Source: Catenibacterium sp. co_0103 (GTDB lineage: Bacteria > Bacillota_I > Bacilli_A > Erysipelotrichales > Coprobacillaceae). From it: 16,688 bases of DNA. Within the stretch, counting starts at the first letter, position 1; each line of letters starts with the position of its first letter. Positions 7,601 through 15,136 of the stretch are shown piece after piece. Both the position numbers and the translations under genes were made by a program. Where the stretch lies: positions 1 through 16,688 of the forward strand of contig NZ_RCYB01000045.1 of NCBI RefSeq assembly GCF_004168205.1, in the 5' to 3' direction. A model generated the notes under the pieces. It did no database searches. It was given only the letters and a program-made list of their open reading frames with translations, and had not been told where the DNA came from.

Positions 7601-10600
7601 AATCCTGCTTGGTTATTTACCTTACCATGCTCTGCAAGATCACTTCCGTAACCACCATACTTACCTACGAATTCAACCCATTTATTCCATGTTTCATAAT
7701 CCATCAAAGCAAGTGGTCCATATACAGCAGTATTCTCTTCTGTAGGATAAACAACACTTAAAGCACCTAGTATGTTATCTACCTTTACTAATCCCCATAA
7801 TAGAGATAAGTTCCCTGTACTTGCAGTGTCTGCAGATTCCATTAAACCGGTAAATCCACCGGCAATCTCTTCACCATATACAGAACGAATTCTTACTGCT
7901 TTACAAGTACTTGTTGGTCCAGTGTAATCTTTACCTTTCCACTTCTTTGTATTATTACCCCAGATATGACCACCTTCGTTATGTCCTACATAACCACCAG
8001 CCATACCTCGTTGTACCTGTGTTGTAGAAGATGCCTGTGCACGTACTGCACCACCACAAGGCACACATGTAGTGGAACTATTTCTAATAGTAGGTACAAA
8101 ATCTTCTGCGACAGAAGCAAGTACACTATCAGCTTTTACTAATCCACCTAAAATACTTGCATCATCTAATACATTTGCAATATTACCAGGCTGTAAATCT
8201 CCTACATAACCACCAGCAGTTAACTGACCAATAATATAAGAGAAGTTATTTGCATTAGAATCCTGAATATGTCCACCAGAAATCTTTCCTGCAAATCCAC
8301 CTGCATCCCCAAGTACATCATTGTCTGATGCATCAGAAGCCGTATTCTTATAAGATGCTTTAACCGCAAATCCACCAGGATTTCCACTCACATGAGAATG
8401 TTCAATAGTAGATACCACTACGTTTAATGCATCTAATACATTATTAATACCTATAGAAGCACCTAGAATACTTAATCCTTTACCTACAGAAGCTGCAGAA
8501 CCAATATCCATATAACCAATATATCCACCAGCATATCTTGCTCCAGTGACTGCATATTGGCTTTCATTATTAAAGTATGTAGGTGCTTCTGTAGATTCTA
8601 AATCTTTTGGAGGTGTTACTTTTGTATGTTTTAAATGTGTCACATCACAATAACTTATCTGAACACCACTACCATAACCAATGAATCCTCCCGCACTTCC
8701 TGCATGGGTATCATCTGATTTTAATTTGTTCGTACTGACTGTAAATCCTGAATCTGACTTCACACCAGCATATTGTACATAAGGAATATAGGCGTTAATG
8801 AGGTTAAGTAATTGACCTACATCAACATTAAGTCCTTTAAGACCACCAAGGATACTAATACCTTTACCTGCATCAGCAAGTGCACCAGAGTAAACATTAC
8901 CTCCAAAACCACCTGCATAAGACTGTCCATTGACATGATCCAAGTTATATACAGAATAGTAGTTTCCTTGTCCTGCATCGTGGTTATTAAGAGTACCACT
9001 CTGGAAGTTTCCTACGAAACCTCCAGCCGTATCTGCAGAAACACCACCGCCATTTACATAAGTAACAGTACACAATGTATAAGTTGGGATGAGATACTTA
9101 ACTGCAGTTAATAAACCATTGATATCTAAAACACTTGTATCTTTAGTAATCCAACCTTTAAGATCTTCTTCAGATGCAACATCAGCCAGTCCACCTGTTT
9201 GTGATGTTCCAATAAATCCACCTGCATAACCATCTGTATCATTTGCGGATACTTCTTTAAGGTTCTTTACATCGGATTTATTAATTTCACAGCTATGACT
9301 CTTGCCTACAAATCCACCAGCAACATAATCAACAACACCACCATCACTGTTAGTACCTGTTGCTTTGACTGTTAAGCCATCAGCTACACCAATAACATGA
9401 GAATCATTGATTGTTACACGTACACCAGAAGCTACCTTTAATAGGTTCTTTACCTGTAAAAGATGATTTAATCCAAGAAGGTTAACTGTTAAACCTCCTG
9501 TATCCGCAAGATCTCCTGGACCAGCTAAACCAATCATTCCACCAACACGGTTATTACCTGTTACAGACTTTAAATTCTTGATTGTGACTGTATTAATTGA
9601 ACCACCAATTGCATCACCAAAGCCACCGCCAATACGCTGTTCGCCTGTAATAGATAAACCAGTAGTAGGGCCTGTGACTGTTACTTTATCTACAGTAAAG
9701 CCAAGGTATGAAGCAAGTCCAAGAGTATCATTTAATAATCCGGCTACTTTAGCAGTTCCTAAAGAACCTGCAATACCACCTACAAAGTTCTTTCCTGTAA
9801 TACTTTGAACACCTGAGAGTTCTACATCTTTCACTGAGACAGATGCTGTGTCATATACTTTATTTCTCCAATAAGATACTTTATTTAAATAATCAGCACT
9901 CGATGATGCAATATAAGCACCATTACCTCTACCAGTCATACCACCTACATAATCTACACCACTTAAATTAAGTGGACCACTAACGGTAGCACCTAATATA
10001 TAAGATGGATTAACACCAGCTAAAGATAGTAGAGAAGGGGAGATATCCGCATTACTGCTTAATAGCTTGACTACAAGATCAACAACACCACCTAGTAGGT
10101 TGTTTTTAGTATCTCCTTTACCTAAGTCTGCAGACCATCCAAGAGATGCAATACCTGCAAAGCCTCCTGCATAATCACTAGTCGATTTTACTTCAAATGT
10201 ATTTGTAGAATTAACAGTACAGTTGACTGCAGACGTATTTGCAAGAGCACCTGCAAAACCTCCTGCATAAGTTTCACTTAAGACTGTGAGTCCTTTATTG
10301 TTTATTGAACAGCTTAAGAGTAAACTTTCTGGATTCATATTTGGAAGCTTTGTCTGAATATCCAATGCACCAGAAAGAGTACCTTCAATGACATCATCAC
10401 GTGCTAAACCTACAAAACCACCTGTAAATCTTTTTCCACTAATTGTATAGTTACTATTAGTAATAGAACAGTTTTCAATAATTGTGCCTTTCTGTTGTCC
10501 AATAAATCCACCTGCATAATCTTTTTCACTTGAAGTAGAAATACTTAAACCATTAATAGAACAATTCTTTATTTTCGCATTAATATAACCAGTAGGAATC

Positions 10601-12456
10601 AATTTACTTACTGGAATCGCATTACCTAATAGAATTGTGATTAAATCACCTAATCCTAGACCTGGAATAACATTCAATATATTTGTAAGTAACTTTACTA
10701 ATCCACCAAGTGCATTTGATAAACCACTATACTGTGTTTTACCTACTACATAACCAACAAATCCACCTGTATTATTGTTTACGTTTTTTACATCCGCATT
10801 ATTTACTTCTATATTAGAAACCTCTACATGACCTTCTACACGTCCTGCAATAGCACCAGTCGCAAGTGCTGTAGGGTCTTTCTTTCTTGCATCAAGAACA
10901 TCCCCCAATGTTTTTCCCAGATCAATCTTGACCTGACCGAACGTTAATATAAATGTTAGACCACTTACAAGTCCACCAAGTAATTTACCTAAAGTACTTG
11001 TAAGAGTACTTACAAGAGTAGATGGATACCAAGTTTCTGTAGTGGTTGTATGAACTTTCATATTATCAAACTTGATATTTGAAACCTGTACGAGCTCTTT
11101 ACTTAAACCAATATCATGCTCACTTACTTCACTTGATATTGTTGAGAAGAAACCAACACCCATTTGTTCACCAACATTGAGTTTATCTGTTTGTTCAACC
11201 TTCACATTAGAAATAACTGGTTTCTCTATCTTTGCACCTACATTCCAAATCTTATTGTTAGTACTCTTAGCACCAACCATTGTGCCTTGGAAGTTAAGAG
11301 GTTTCCAACTTGAACTACTTAAATCTATATCACGGAAGATAATATAATTCGCATTAGCGCTATATTTCTGATTTGCAGCTTTATCAATATCGAGATCAGG
11401 ATTAATTTCACCTGTGTTCTGATCAACACCACATCTTCCTCTTGGCTTTAAGGGTGATACATTACTTAAGCTTTTGTTTGTTTCTTGAATTCCTCCAAAA
11501 GTATAGTCAGATACTCCATTTTGATTTTTCGTTAAATCGGCATCTCCACCATAAAGCATAATAGGTTTGCCGTTTTTATCCTTATCAACTTTCCATTTTA
11601 GAACATCTTGATAAGCCTGATAAACCGCACCATATACTTTTGTATCTGTTCCTATCTTTCTGAGCTGTGCTTCATTACCAATAAGAATATAAGTCTTATT
11701 CCCAATAGTCTTAACAACCTGACCCTTAAAGTCACGGCCTTCCGCATTTTCAGTACTTACGTTTTCGCTTACCTGATCTGCCACTAATTCTGGCTTACTA
11801 GAATCAAAACTTTGAGAGAGTACATACTTATGTGACTTACTATAAGTTAAGTAAGACTGATTCTCTCCATTAGGATATACCATCTGTCCCATACCAAACT
11901 GAGGTGCATCATAATCTAATGACATTACTGGTTCTGTTTCTGAATTATCCTGTGCAAGAACCATTAACTGATAGGGGTTATAGATAGTAATGGTATCTGT
12001 TTCTTTATTATAAAGTGATGTACTTTCTCTAGTTGTACCTGTAATGCTACCAGTAAAGTTATTTGGAAGTGTCCATATATAATCAGTACTCATCTCAATA
12101 TCACTCATTAATACATATTGAGCATCTGATGTATATCTCAATTCAGTTCCTTCATTTTTTACTACTTCTCCAGAACCAATTGATCCATCCTTATCACCTG
12201 TATAAACATAAGCATCAGAACCAATCTGTTTTAACTGATTGTAGTTATAAATACAGATCTTATCATTTTGGTAATATGTCTCTATATTCTCAGTTGTTTC
12301 AGTTGTATTTGTATTATTATCATAAACTGTCTCTTGAGGCATATTATCAGTTTGATTAAAGTTGACTATACCTGCTGCATTTACCTGCGTACAAGCAAGC
12401 GCAATACATAGTATGAGAAGTACCCATTTATTGAGTAGTGGTTTTATTTTATTCAT
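4696..12456 (-). CDS. Giant GLUG-repeat LPNTG surface protein, probable pilus tip adhesin
   Basis: This 2586-residue secreted protein has a signal peptide (1-27, ...T-Q-V-N-A), then an N-terminal region (30-440). There a Q-L-x-x-I-G-type module recurs at about 68-86, 157-168 and 254-275, followed by Y-x-L-x-x-D-I-x-L strands (for example I-F-R-D-I-D-L near 375). Residues about 440-2290 form a long degenerate array of GLUG-like units (A-G-G-F-x-G, then a short polar loop and I-x-x-S/C-x-V strands), expected to stack as a right-handed beta-solenoid. About 16 hydrophobic Leu-rich insertions (for example near 477-532, 1192-1232, 1689-1733) alternate with them. A Cna-B domain (2433-2543) has K2439, E2519 and N2542 placed for an isopeptide bond. 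It ends in L-P-N-T-G-G (2548-2553), a membrane helix and a basic tail. As first gene of the operon and by far the longest, it is best read as the adhesive tip subunit. Its ligand is unknown. AAGG lies about 7 nt before ATG, and a stronger GGAAGG sits further upstream. Confidence 0.88.
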   Translation of the reverse strand: MNKIKPLLNKWVLLILCIALACTQVNAAGIVNFNQTDNMPQETVYDNNTNTTETTENIETYYQNDKICIYNYNQLKQIGSDAYVYTGDKDGSIGSGEVVKNEGTELRYTSDAQYVLMSDIEMSTDYIWTLPNNFTGSITGTTRESTSLYNKETDTITIYNPYQLMVLAQDNSETEPVMSLDYDAPQFGMGQMVYPNGENQSYLTYSKSHKYVLSQSFDSSKPELVADQVSENVSTENAEGRDFKGQVVKTIGNKTYILIGNEAQLRKIGTDTKVYGAVYQAYQDVLKWKVDKDKNGKPIMLYGGDADLTKNQNGVSDYTFGGIQETNKSLSNVSPLKPRGRCGVDQNTGEINPDLDIDKAANQKYSANANYIIFRDIDLSSSSWKPLNFQGTMVGAKSTNNKIWNVGAKIEKPVISNVKVEQTDKLNVGEQMGVGFFSTISSEVSEHDIGLSKELVQVSNIKFDNMKVHTTTTETWYPSTLVSTLTSTLGKLLGGLVSGLTFILTFGQVKIDLGKTLGDVLDARKKDPTALATGAIAGRVEGHVEVSNIEVNNADVKNVNNNTGGFVGYVVGKTQYSGLSNALGGLVKLLTNILNVIPGLGLGDLITILLGNAIPVSKLIPTGYINAKIKNCSINGLSISTSSEKDYAGGFIGQQKGTIIENCSITNSNYTISGKRFTGGFVGLARDDVIEGTLSGALDIQTKLPNMNPESLLLSCSINNKGLTVLSETYAGGFAGALANTSAVNCTVNSTNTFEVKSTSDYAGGFAGIASLGWSADLGKGDTKNNLLGGVVDLVVKLLSSNADISPSLLSLAGVNPSYILGATVSGPLNLSGVDYVGGMTGRGNGAYIASSSADYLNKVSYWRNKVYDTASVSVKDVELSGVQSITGKNFVGGIAGSLGTAKVAGLLNDTLGLASYLGFTVDKVTVTGPTTGLSITGEQRIGGGFGDAIGGSINTVTIKNLKSVTGNNRVGGMIGLAGPGDLADTGGLTVNLLGLNHLLQVKNLLKVASGVRVTINDSHVIGVADGLTVKATGTNSDGGVVDYVAGGFVGKSHSCEINKSDVKNLKEVSANDTDGYAGGFIGTSQTGGLADVASEEDLKGWITKDTSVLDINGLLTAVKYLIPTYTLCTVTYVNGGGVSADTAGGFVGNFQSGTLNNHDAGQGNYYSVYNLDHVNGQSYAGGFGGNVYSGALADAGKGISILGGLKGLNVDVGQLLNLINAYIPYVQYAGVKSDSGFTVSTNKLKSDDTHAGSAGGFIGYGSGVQISYCDVTHLKHTKVTPPKDLESTEAPTYFNNESQYAVTGARYAGGYIGYMDIGSAASVGKGLSILGASIGINNVLDALNVVVSTIEHSHVSGNPGGFAVKASYKNTASDASDNDVLGDAGGFAGKISGGHIQDSNANNFSYIIGQLTAGGYVGDLQPGNIANVLDDASILGGLVKADSVLASVAEDFVPTIRNSSTTCVPCGGAVRAQASSTTQVQRGMAGGYVGHNEGGHIWGNNTKKWKGKDYTGPTSTCKAVRIRSVYGEEIAGGFTGLMESADTASTGNLSLLWGLVKVDNILGALSVVYPTEENTAVYGPLALMDYETWNKWVEFVGKYGGYGSDLAEHGKVNNQAGLDAIINKYAYGYNVVAGRVNYRDEIKLAIGGAAGGYVGSMQTGTITNGQAYQTKKVKGLRTAGGFAGEMINGGAADLGGVNILGLNLQLGRMIDVLNVFVPVIKQSSVEGYQSGLMVESTGTNNKDNCGYAGGYVGKLIGGQIWGDNTAHCQVKKLRRVDGRSYVGGFVGSSRPGSVATLNPTAGEGLLSQLLNKLLSTPSDLIKVLNATVATIRYADVESWDDWGFIVNGAYTTGKNNTSYAKTAGGFAGMLEGTVLGKKDSPTAGISVTNIRSVIAGEYAGGCFGVADVAGVANISAGNETSLLDKLLKLGRTDVLDAFRSYVYYGNVSGSEDAGLSVNANVAKKFGQNNQVTYSGTAGGFGGSLLNGSIKNSTVTQLSNVRGLNSVGGFIGYSGKSGVVKADKIDVLGNNTGQLLGGALGVMDIFGSHIDDCSVSGTSDGYTVQSQNGEEQIAGGFIGYANLARMSKCTAGSDSDLNSGLKQVASGGTAGGFAGRTSFAYLADLKLDSGPVNVIFMLVNKLIKALYLDKLQGSNLLKINLGIIKVEALYKGNLLHVNLLGLDISVGLSKKSTDNKQQTDLAIITIGDSSIKLPCDENGLLDDNDTKSNISVSLIKANRTKITDSNVYGVSYGYDVYAGGANNNTDGTATDGRSGGFVGFNDEGLLKNNNMYYCDVVRGTKDLVGPFSGKSKLDSVYDFNKLEKVEGEGNNYRIYRKLDKSLTQIKNNNKVLNSSYEKNNGWDIYTIKHMDIVKAFNNLENAVLSNGSETADLKAYESPAKAVLMADTKTTLNTGESEIPEPSESQDPCDKLVKLTINKVWKDFDNFDNKRPDSITVTISRTWKDATGKEQTQTVPNYESYRITGSINKSTWQEVIKGLPAYKTESDGTVRYYKYSVTEAEINGYTTTIKTSDDGFTFMITNKHFPCLPNTGGFGNYLFYAIAILLFFVYFDMRYRKNKENKAEKL
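5880..11150 (-). repeat. Degenerate tandem array of GLUG-like and hydrophobic modules inside the adhesin gene
   Basis: At the protein level the segment repeats about every 100-125 residues. Each unit has one or two A-G-G-F/Y-x-G turns, a small Gly/Ala-Asp segment such as G-A-L-A-D-A, a Leu-rich helix-like stretch containing I-L-G-x-L and V-L-x-x-L-N, then an S/T-x-V-x-G strand. Units differ widely in sequence and no near-identical DNA copies are visible, so the array looks old rather than recently amplified. Confidence 0.75.
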
Positions 12457-12482
12457 ACAAGACCTTTTTCCTTCCTATAATA

Positions 12483-12502
12483 TTCTGAGTTATTATTCAG
12501 AA
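12483..12502 (-). other. Small hairpin in the pilus operon leader
   Basis: TTCTGA (12483-12488) and TCAGAA (12497-12502) can pair as a 6-bp stem with an 8-nt loop in the predicted 5' untranslated region, 27-46 nt before the adhesin ATG. It may be a minor mRNA structure; no known riboswitch is recognised. Confidence 0.35.
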
Positions 12503-12580
12503 AACATGTTGCAATTGTTCTAAAAAGCCCCATATTGTTGATATTTTCTATATAAACACACTTTTTTTACATCTTCTTGC

Positions 12581-12609
12581 ATTATAGACTTATAAAATTG
12601 TTAATATAA
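12581..12609 (-). promoter_or_regulatory. Predicted pilus operon promoter (strong -10, weak -35)
   Basis: The minus-strand -10 TATAAT (12586-12581) is a perfect consensus. The hexamer 17 nt upstream, TTATAT (12609-12604), matches the -35 consensus in only two positions. The predicted start, near 12574, gives a leader of about 118 nt. A poor -35 with a perfect -10 suggests activator dependence. This is the only good candidate between the regulator's terminator and the adhesin gene. Confidence 0.45.
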
Positions 12610-12625
12610 TGTGTAAAAAGAGAAA

Positions 12626-12642
12626 AGTTTTTAACAGTTTTT
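12626..12642 (-). promoter_or_regulatory. Candidate activator site: direct repeats one helical turn apart
   Basis: AGTTTTT occurs on the + strand at 12626-12632 and again at 12636-12642, a 10-bp period, centred about 60 bp upstream of the predicted pilus operon start. That is where many activators bind. The repeats are short and T-rich, so chance is possible. No binding-site consensus for this regulator is known to me. Confidence 0.25.
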
Positions 12643-12663
12643 TGTCTAAAGTGTACCATAAAA

Positions 12664-12700
12664 TATTACAAAATAAATAACGAGCCACTTATGCGACTCG
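12664..12700 (-). terminator. Terminator between the PucR-type regulator and the pilus operon
   Basis: On the minus strand an 8-bp stem (12700-12693 with 12688-12681, including two G-U pairs) with an ATAA loop is followed by a T-rich but interrupted run. It begins 8 nt after the regulator's stop codon and should separate regulator and pilus transcripts, perhaps incompletely. Confidence 0.65.
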
Positions 12701-12707
12701 TCTTTAA

Positions 12708-14352
12708 TTACAACTGTTCTAATATTTTAAGTATTATAATGCCATTTCTAACTGCAAGTATTTCCGCACTATTATCAAATTCTATACCTGTTAGATCTAC
12801 AATCTTAGATAAACGATAAGAGACAGTTCTAGGATGAACGTTCATTAACTCTGAAGTTTTTCTAATACTCTGTTTATTACTCAAATAACATTCCAAAGTA
12901 CTAATCAACTCACTGTTTCTCTTTTTATCCTGTTTATTAAGCTTAATGACTGAATAAGGTATATATTGTCTTAATTCTTCCTTATCATTAATATTTGTAA
13001 ATATCTGGAAGAAACCTAATTTAGCACAATCTACGATTGATTTAGTTTTCTCTCCAGTAGCCTCTCTAATAAGACCAATATACTCTAATGCTACTTTAGA
13101 ATCCTTAAAAGAATCCTTTAATCCATGATATCCCTTCACACTCTTTCCTATTCCAATTAGAAGTTCAAACTTCTTATTTCTTCTAGTTAAAGAATCTTGT
13201 ATATCTTTATGAATCTCTTCTAAAGTGTTTCTAAACTCTTTTTTTATTTTCCAATCTTTTTCGTTATAAATGTATAAGATATGATTTGTATTATAAAAAA
13301 TACGCTCTTTTGGTAAGTAATGATACATTTCTTTCTTAAGATTTTTCGTCTCATTCTTCTGTGCGATACTATTTTTTTCTTTTTTATTCTCAGGCTTTAA
13401 ATAGAATATAACTACTCTATATTCATCTGTATCGCTTAAATCAAGTAAACTTGAGGCATCATCTTCTTCGGCATCAGACATACCTCCATTAATCAACCAA
13501 TAGTTCAAATCACGAAGATATTTAATTTCCATCTCCTTCTTTGTGACATCCTGAGCTAAAAGATAGAATAAAGCCGTAATTATATTATCTAATGTGACAA
13601 AGTCTAATTCACTCAACGGTTCATTCACTTCTGTAACCACTAGATAATAATGACAATAATTAAGAATATAAATCTTTTGAATATATTCCACATACTCTCT
13701 CTTTTGGCGTATATACTCATGCTTAGTAGTAATATGAGGTACATACTTTTCATCACCTATGATAGTAAACTCTTTTTGTCCTGTAATAGGATAAATACAG
13801 TGATAATTTTCATCATAGAGAGAAACAGAATTTCCTACCATAGTCTCTAAACTTTTAAAGAATGTCTCTATTGTTTGTTCATCATATCGTTCATGTAATA
13901 AAAAATGATTAATCTGATCTTGAACTATTTCACTATATAGATACTTTGCAATATCAAGATCGTAGGCATGACATAATACATATTTCAAAACAGCCCAATA
14001 ACTAATATTATGTGGAAGTTCTAACACAGGTATTCCATGTGCATCGCAAAAGTGTATAAATAGTTCAAATAATTCCTTCTGATGCACTGTATCTTTTCTT
14101 CTTTTTATTATAAATCCGCTAACTCCCTTTTTATTCAATTCTTCTAGATGGCAAATCACTGTGTTCTTATCAAGATTATCATAAACTCTTAAAGAGGTTA
14201 GCAATAACTTACCCCCCCCCCGAAATTTCAATATCAGCCCTTGAAATAAATTGTGCACCTTTTATTTCTCTATTTGTTTCATACAGATTGTTTATTATTT
14301 TAATTCCAGAAAATTCATTACTTTTGATAAAATCTTCTACTGTATACCCCAT
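12708..14352 (-). CDS. PucR-family transcriptional regulator, frameshifted at a G10 tract (phase-OFF allele)
   Basis: The natural start is ATG 14352-14350, with GGAGG 10 nt upstream. It opens M-G-Y-T-V-E-D-F-I and reads a typical PucR N-terminus, but as given it stops at TAA 14211-14209 after 47 codons, directly behind ten G (14221-14212). Nine G would read S-G-G-G-K-L-L-L-T and join the long downstream frame, giving 547 residues. The parts are an N-terminal PucR ligand/sensing domain (about 1-130, with the G-G-x-x-L-L-L-T and K-K-G-V-S-G-F-I-I-K motifs), a central GGDEF-like region (about 270-420), and a C-terminal PucR helix-turn-helix (about 480-545: L-S-N-K-Q-S-I-R-K-T, then N-V-H-P-R-T-V-S-Y-R-L). 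Such proteins bind DNA through this C-terminal domain, often as activators. The 47-residue product lacks it. A gene finder would choose GTG 14258 in the shifted frame (516 aa), but that codon has no SD site and its first 13 residues are out of frame. Position suggests control of the pilus operon. Confidence 0.85.
14212..14221 (-). repeat. Homopolymeric G10 tract, putative phase-variation switch
   Basis: Ten consecutive C on the + strand (G on the coding strand) lie 44 codons into the PucR-type gene, in otherwise AT-rich DNA. Nine, six or twelve G keep the frame and ten breaks it. The tract encodes Gly with GGG codons, which are uncommon in such a genome. That suggests the homopolymer is maintained. 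Confidence 0.85.
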
Positions 14353-14467
14353 TTGAAAGAATCCTCCATATTATATGATTGCCATATCAAGCATCAGCAA
14401 TACATTATTTAATACAAACAATCAATATATAATAATATTAATTATTGTACATATCTAATATAAATAT

Positions 14468-14496
14468 AATATATATTTTACATTTTAACATAACAA
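14468..14496 (-). promoter_or_regulatory. Predicted promoter of the PucR-type regulator
   Basis: Minus-strand -35 TTGTTA (14496-14491) and -10 TATATT (14473-14468) are 17 nt apart, giving a leader of about 110 nt before ATG 14352. The region is extremely AT-rich, so alternatives exist. The rest of 14353-14634 holds only this, the divergent vanZ-like promoter and AT-rich spacer. Confidence 0.35.
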
Positions 14497-14576
14497 TTAT
14501 AGTTCAATTTTTTGTTTTATACTATCTATTTGCCTTCTATTAAAAAAAATCTACTCTTTTAATTATAGGAACACAT

Positions 14577-14605
14577 TTGTCTTTTCTTCATAGATGTTGT
14601 ATATT
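14577..14605 (+). promoter_or_regulatory. Predicted sigma-A promoter of the VanZ-like gene
   Basis: TTGTCT (14577-14582) and TATATT (14600-14605) are separated by 17 nt. AGGAG (14621-14625) follows, 9 nt before ATG 14635. Confidence 0.65.
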
Positions 14606-14634
14606 ATAAACTCAAGAAAGAGGAGAGAAACATT

Positions 14635-15126
14635 ATGGCTAAAAAGAAGAAATTACGTATACTACTTACTCTATTAATCATAATCTGGATGGGGGTTATA
14701 TTCTGTTTTTCTAATCAAACAGGTCCTAAAAGTTCCTCTTCTTCCCAATCAGTCATCTATCTCATAGGACACATATCTAAGACATTAACTGGACACAATA
14801 TAGTGAATACATTATCCACAGAAGCTTTTAGCTTTATAGAATTCACTATTCGTAAATGTGCACATATGTTTGTATATTTCGTTTTAAGTATTCTTACAAT
14901 GTTGCTGATGTTTACTTATGAAACTTATCCATTACGCTTTAAATGCTTTATATCACTACTAGTGAGTTTCCTCTATGCATGTTCAGATGAACTTCATCAG
15001 TTCTTTGTAGGAGGACGTAGTGCAAGCTTTAGAGATGTACTGATAGACTCTACAGGAGCCTGCATTGGGATATTACTTACACTTATTATTTATACTCTAA
15101 TTAAAAAGGCACAGCGTCATTATTAG
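14635..15126 (+). CDS. VanZ-like family membrane protein
   Basis: This 163-residue protein has about four membrane helices (roughly 8-25, 75-95, 103-117, 138-157). VanZ-like (PF04892) hallmarks are all present: F-S-N-Q near the end of helix 1 (25-28), R-K-C-A-H (73-77), D-E-L-H-Q (118-122) followed by G-G-R (126-128), and R-D-V-L-I-D-S-T-G-A (133-142). VanZ itself gives low-level teicoplanin resistance, but most family members are standalone proteins of unknown function. No vanR/S/H/A genes are present, so a resistance role should not be assumed. The start is supported by AGGAG and the upstream promoter. The stop overlaps the opposing dipeptidase stop within a shared terminator. Confidence 0.88.
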   Translation: MAKKKKLRILLTLLIIIWMGVIFCFSNQTGPKSSSSSQSVIYLIGHISKTLTGHNIVNTLSTEAFSFIEFTIRKCAHMFVYFVLSILTMLLMFTYETYPLRFKCFISLLVSFLYACSDELHQFFVGGRSASFRDVLIDSTGACIGILLTLIIYTLIKKAQRHY

Positions 15127-15136
15127 CTGTGTCTTT
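15103..15136. terminator. Bidirectional terminator shared by the VanZ-like and dipeptidase genes
   Basis: An 11-bp stem (15105-15115 with 15126-15136, one G-U pair) has a 10-nt loop (15116-15125) that holds most of both opposing stop codons. On the minus strand it runs into TTTTTAATT, a good terminator; on the plus strand the T run is short. Confidence 0.7.

Noticed and set aside
8812..11347. Several 60-100 codon open frames, mostly antisense, within the adhesin gene.
   Set aside because: They lie in other frames of a clearly coding repetitive gene, lack ribosome binding sites and recognisable domains, and have the biased composition expected of shadow frames.
4668..12456. CRISPR array or recent tandem DNA duplication in the large gene.
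   Set aside because: Repetition is visible only in the protein and is degenerate. No regular short direct repeats with unique spacers were seen.
12708..14258. Taking GTG 14258 as the true start of the regulator.
   Set aside because: It lacks an SD site and its first 13 residues do not resemble PucR, whereas the frame from ATG 14352 encodes a proper N-terminus that joins perfectly if one G is removed.
14359..14390. TATAAT just upstream of the GGAGG of the PucR-type gene as its -10 box.
   Set aside because: A start site there would fall inside or next to the ribosome binding site, and the spacing to any TTG hexamer is 9 or 19 nt. The TTGTTA-17-TATATT pair further upstream fits better.
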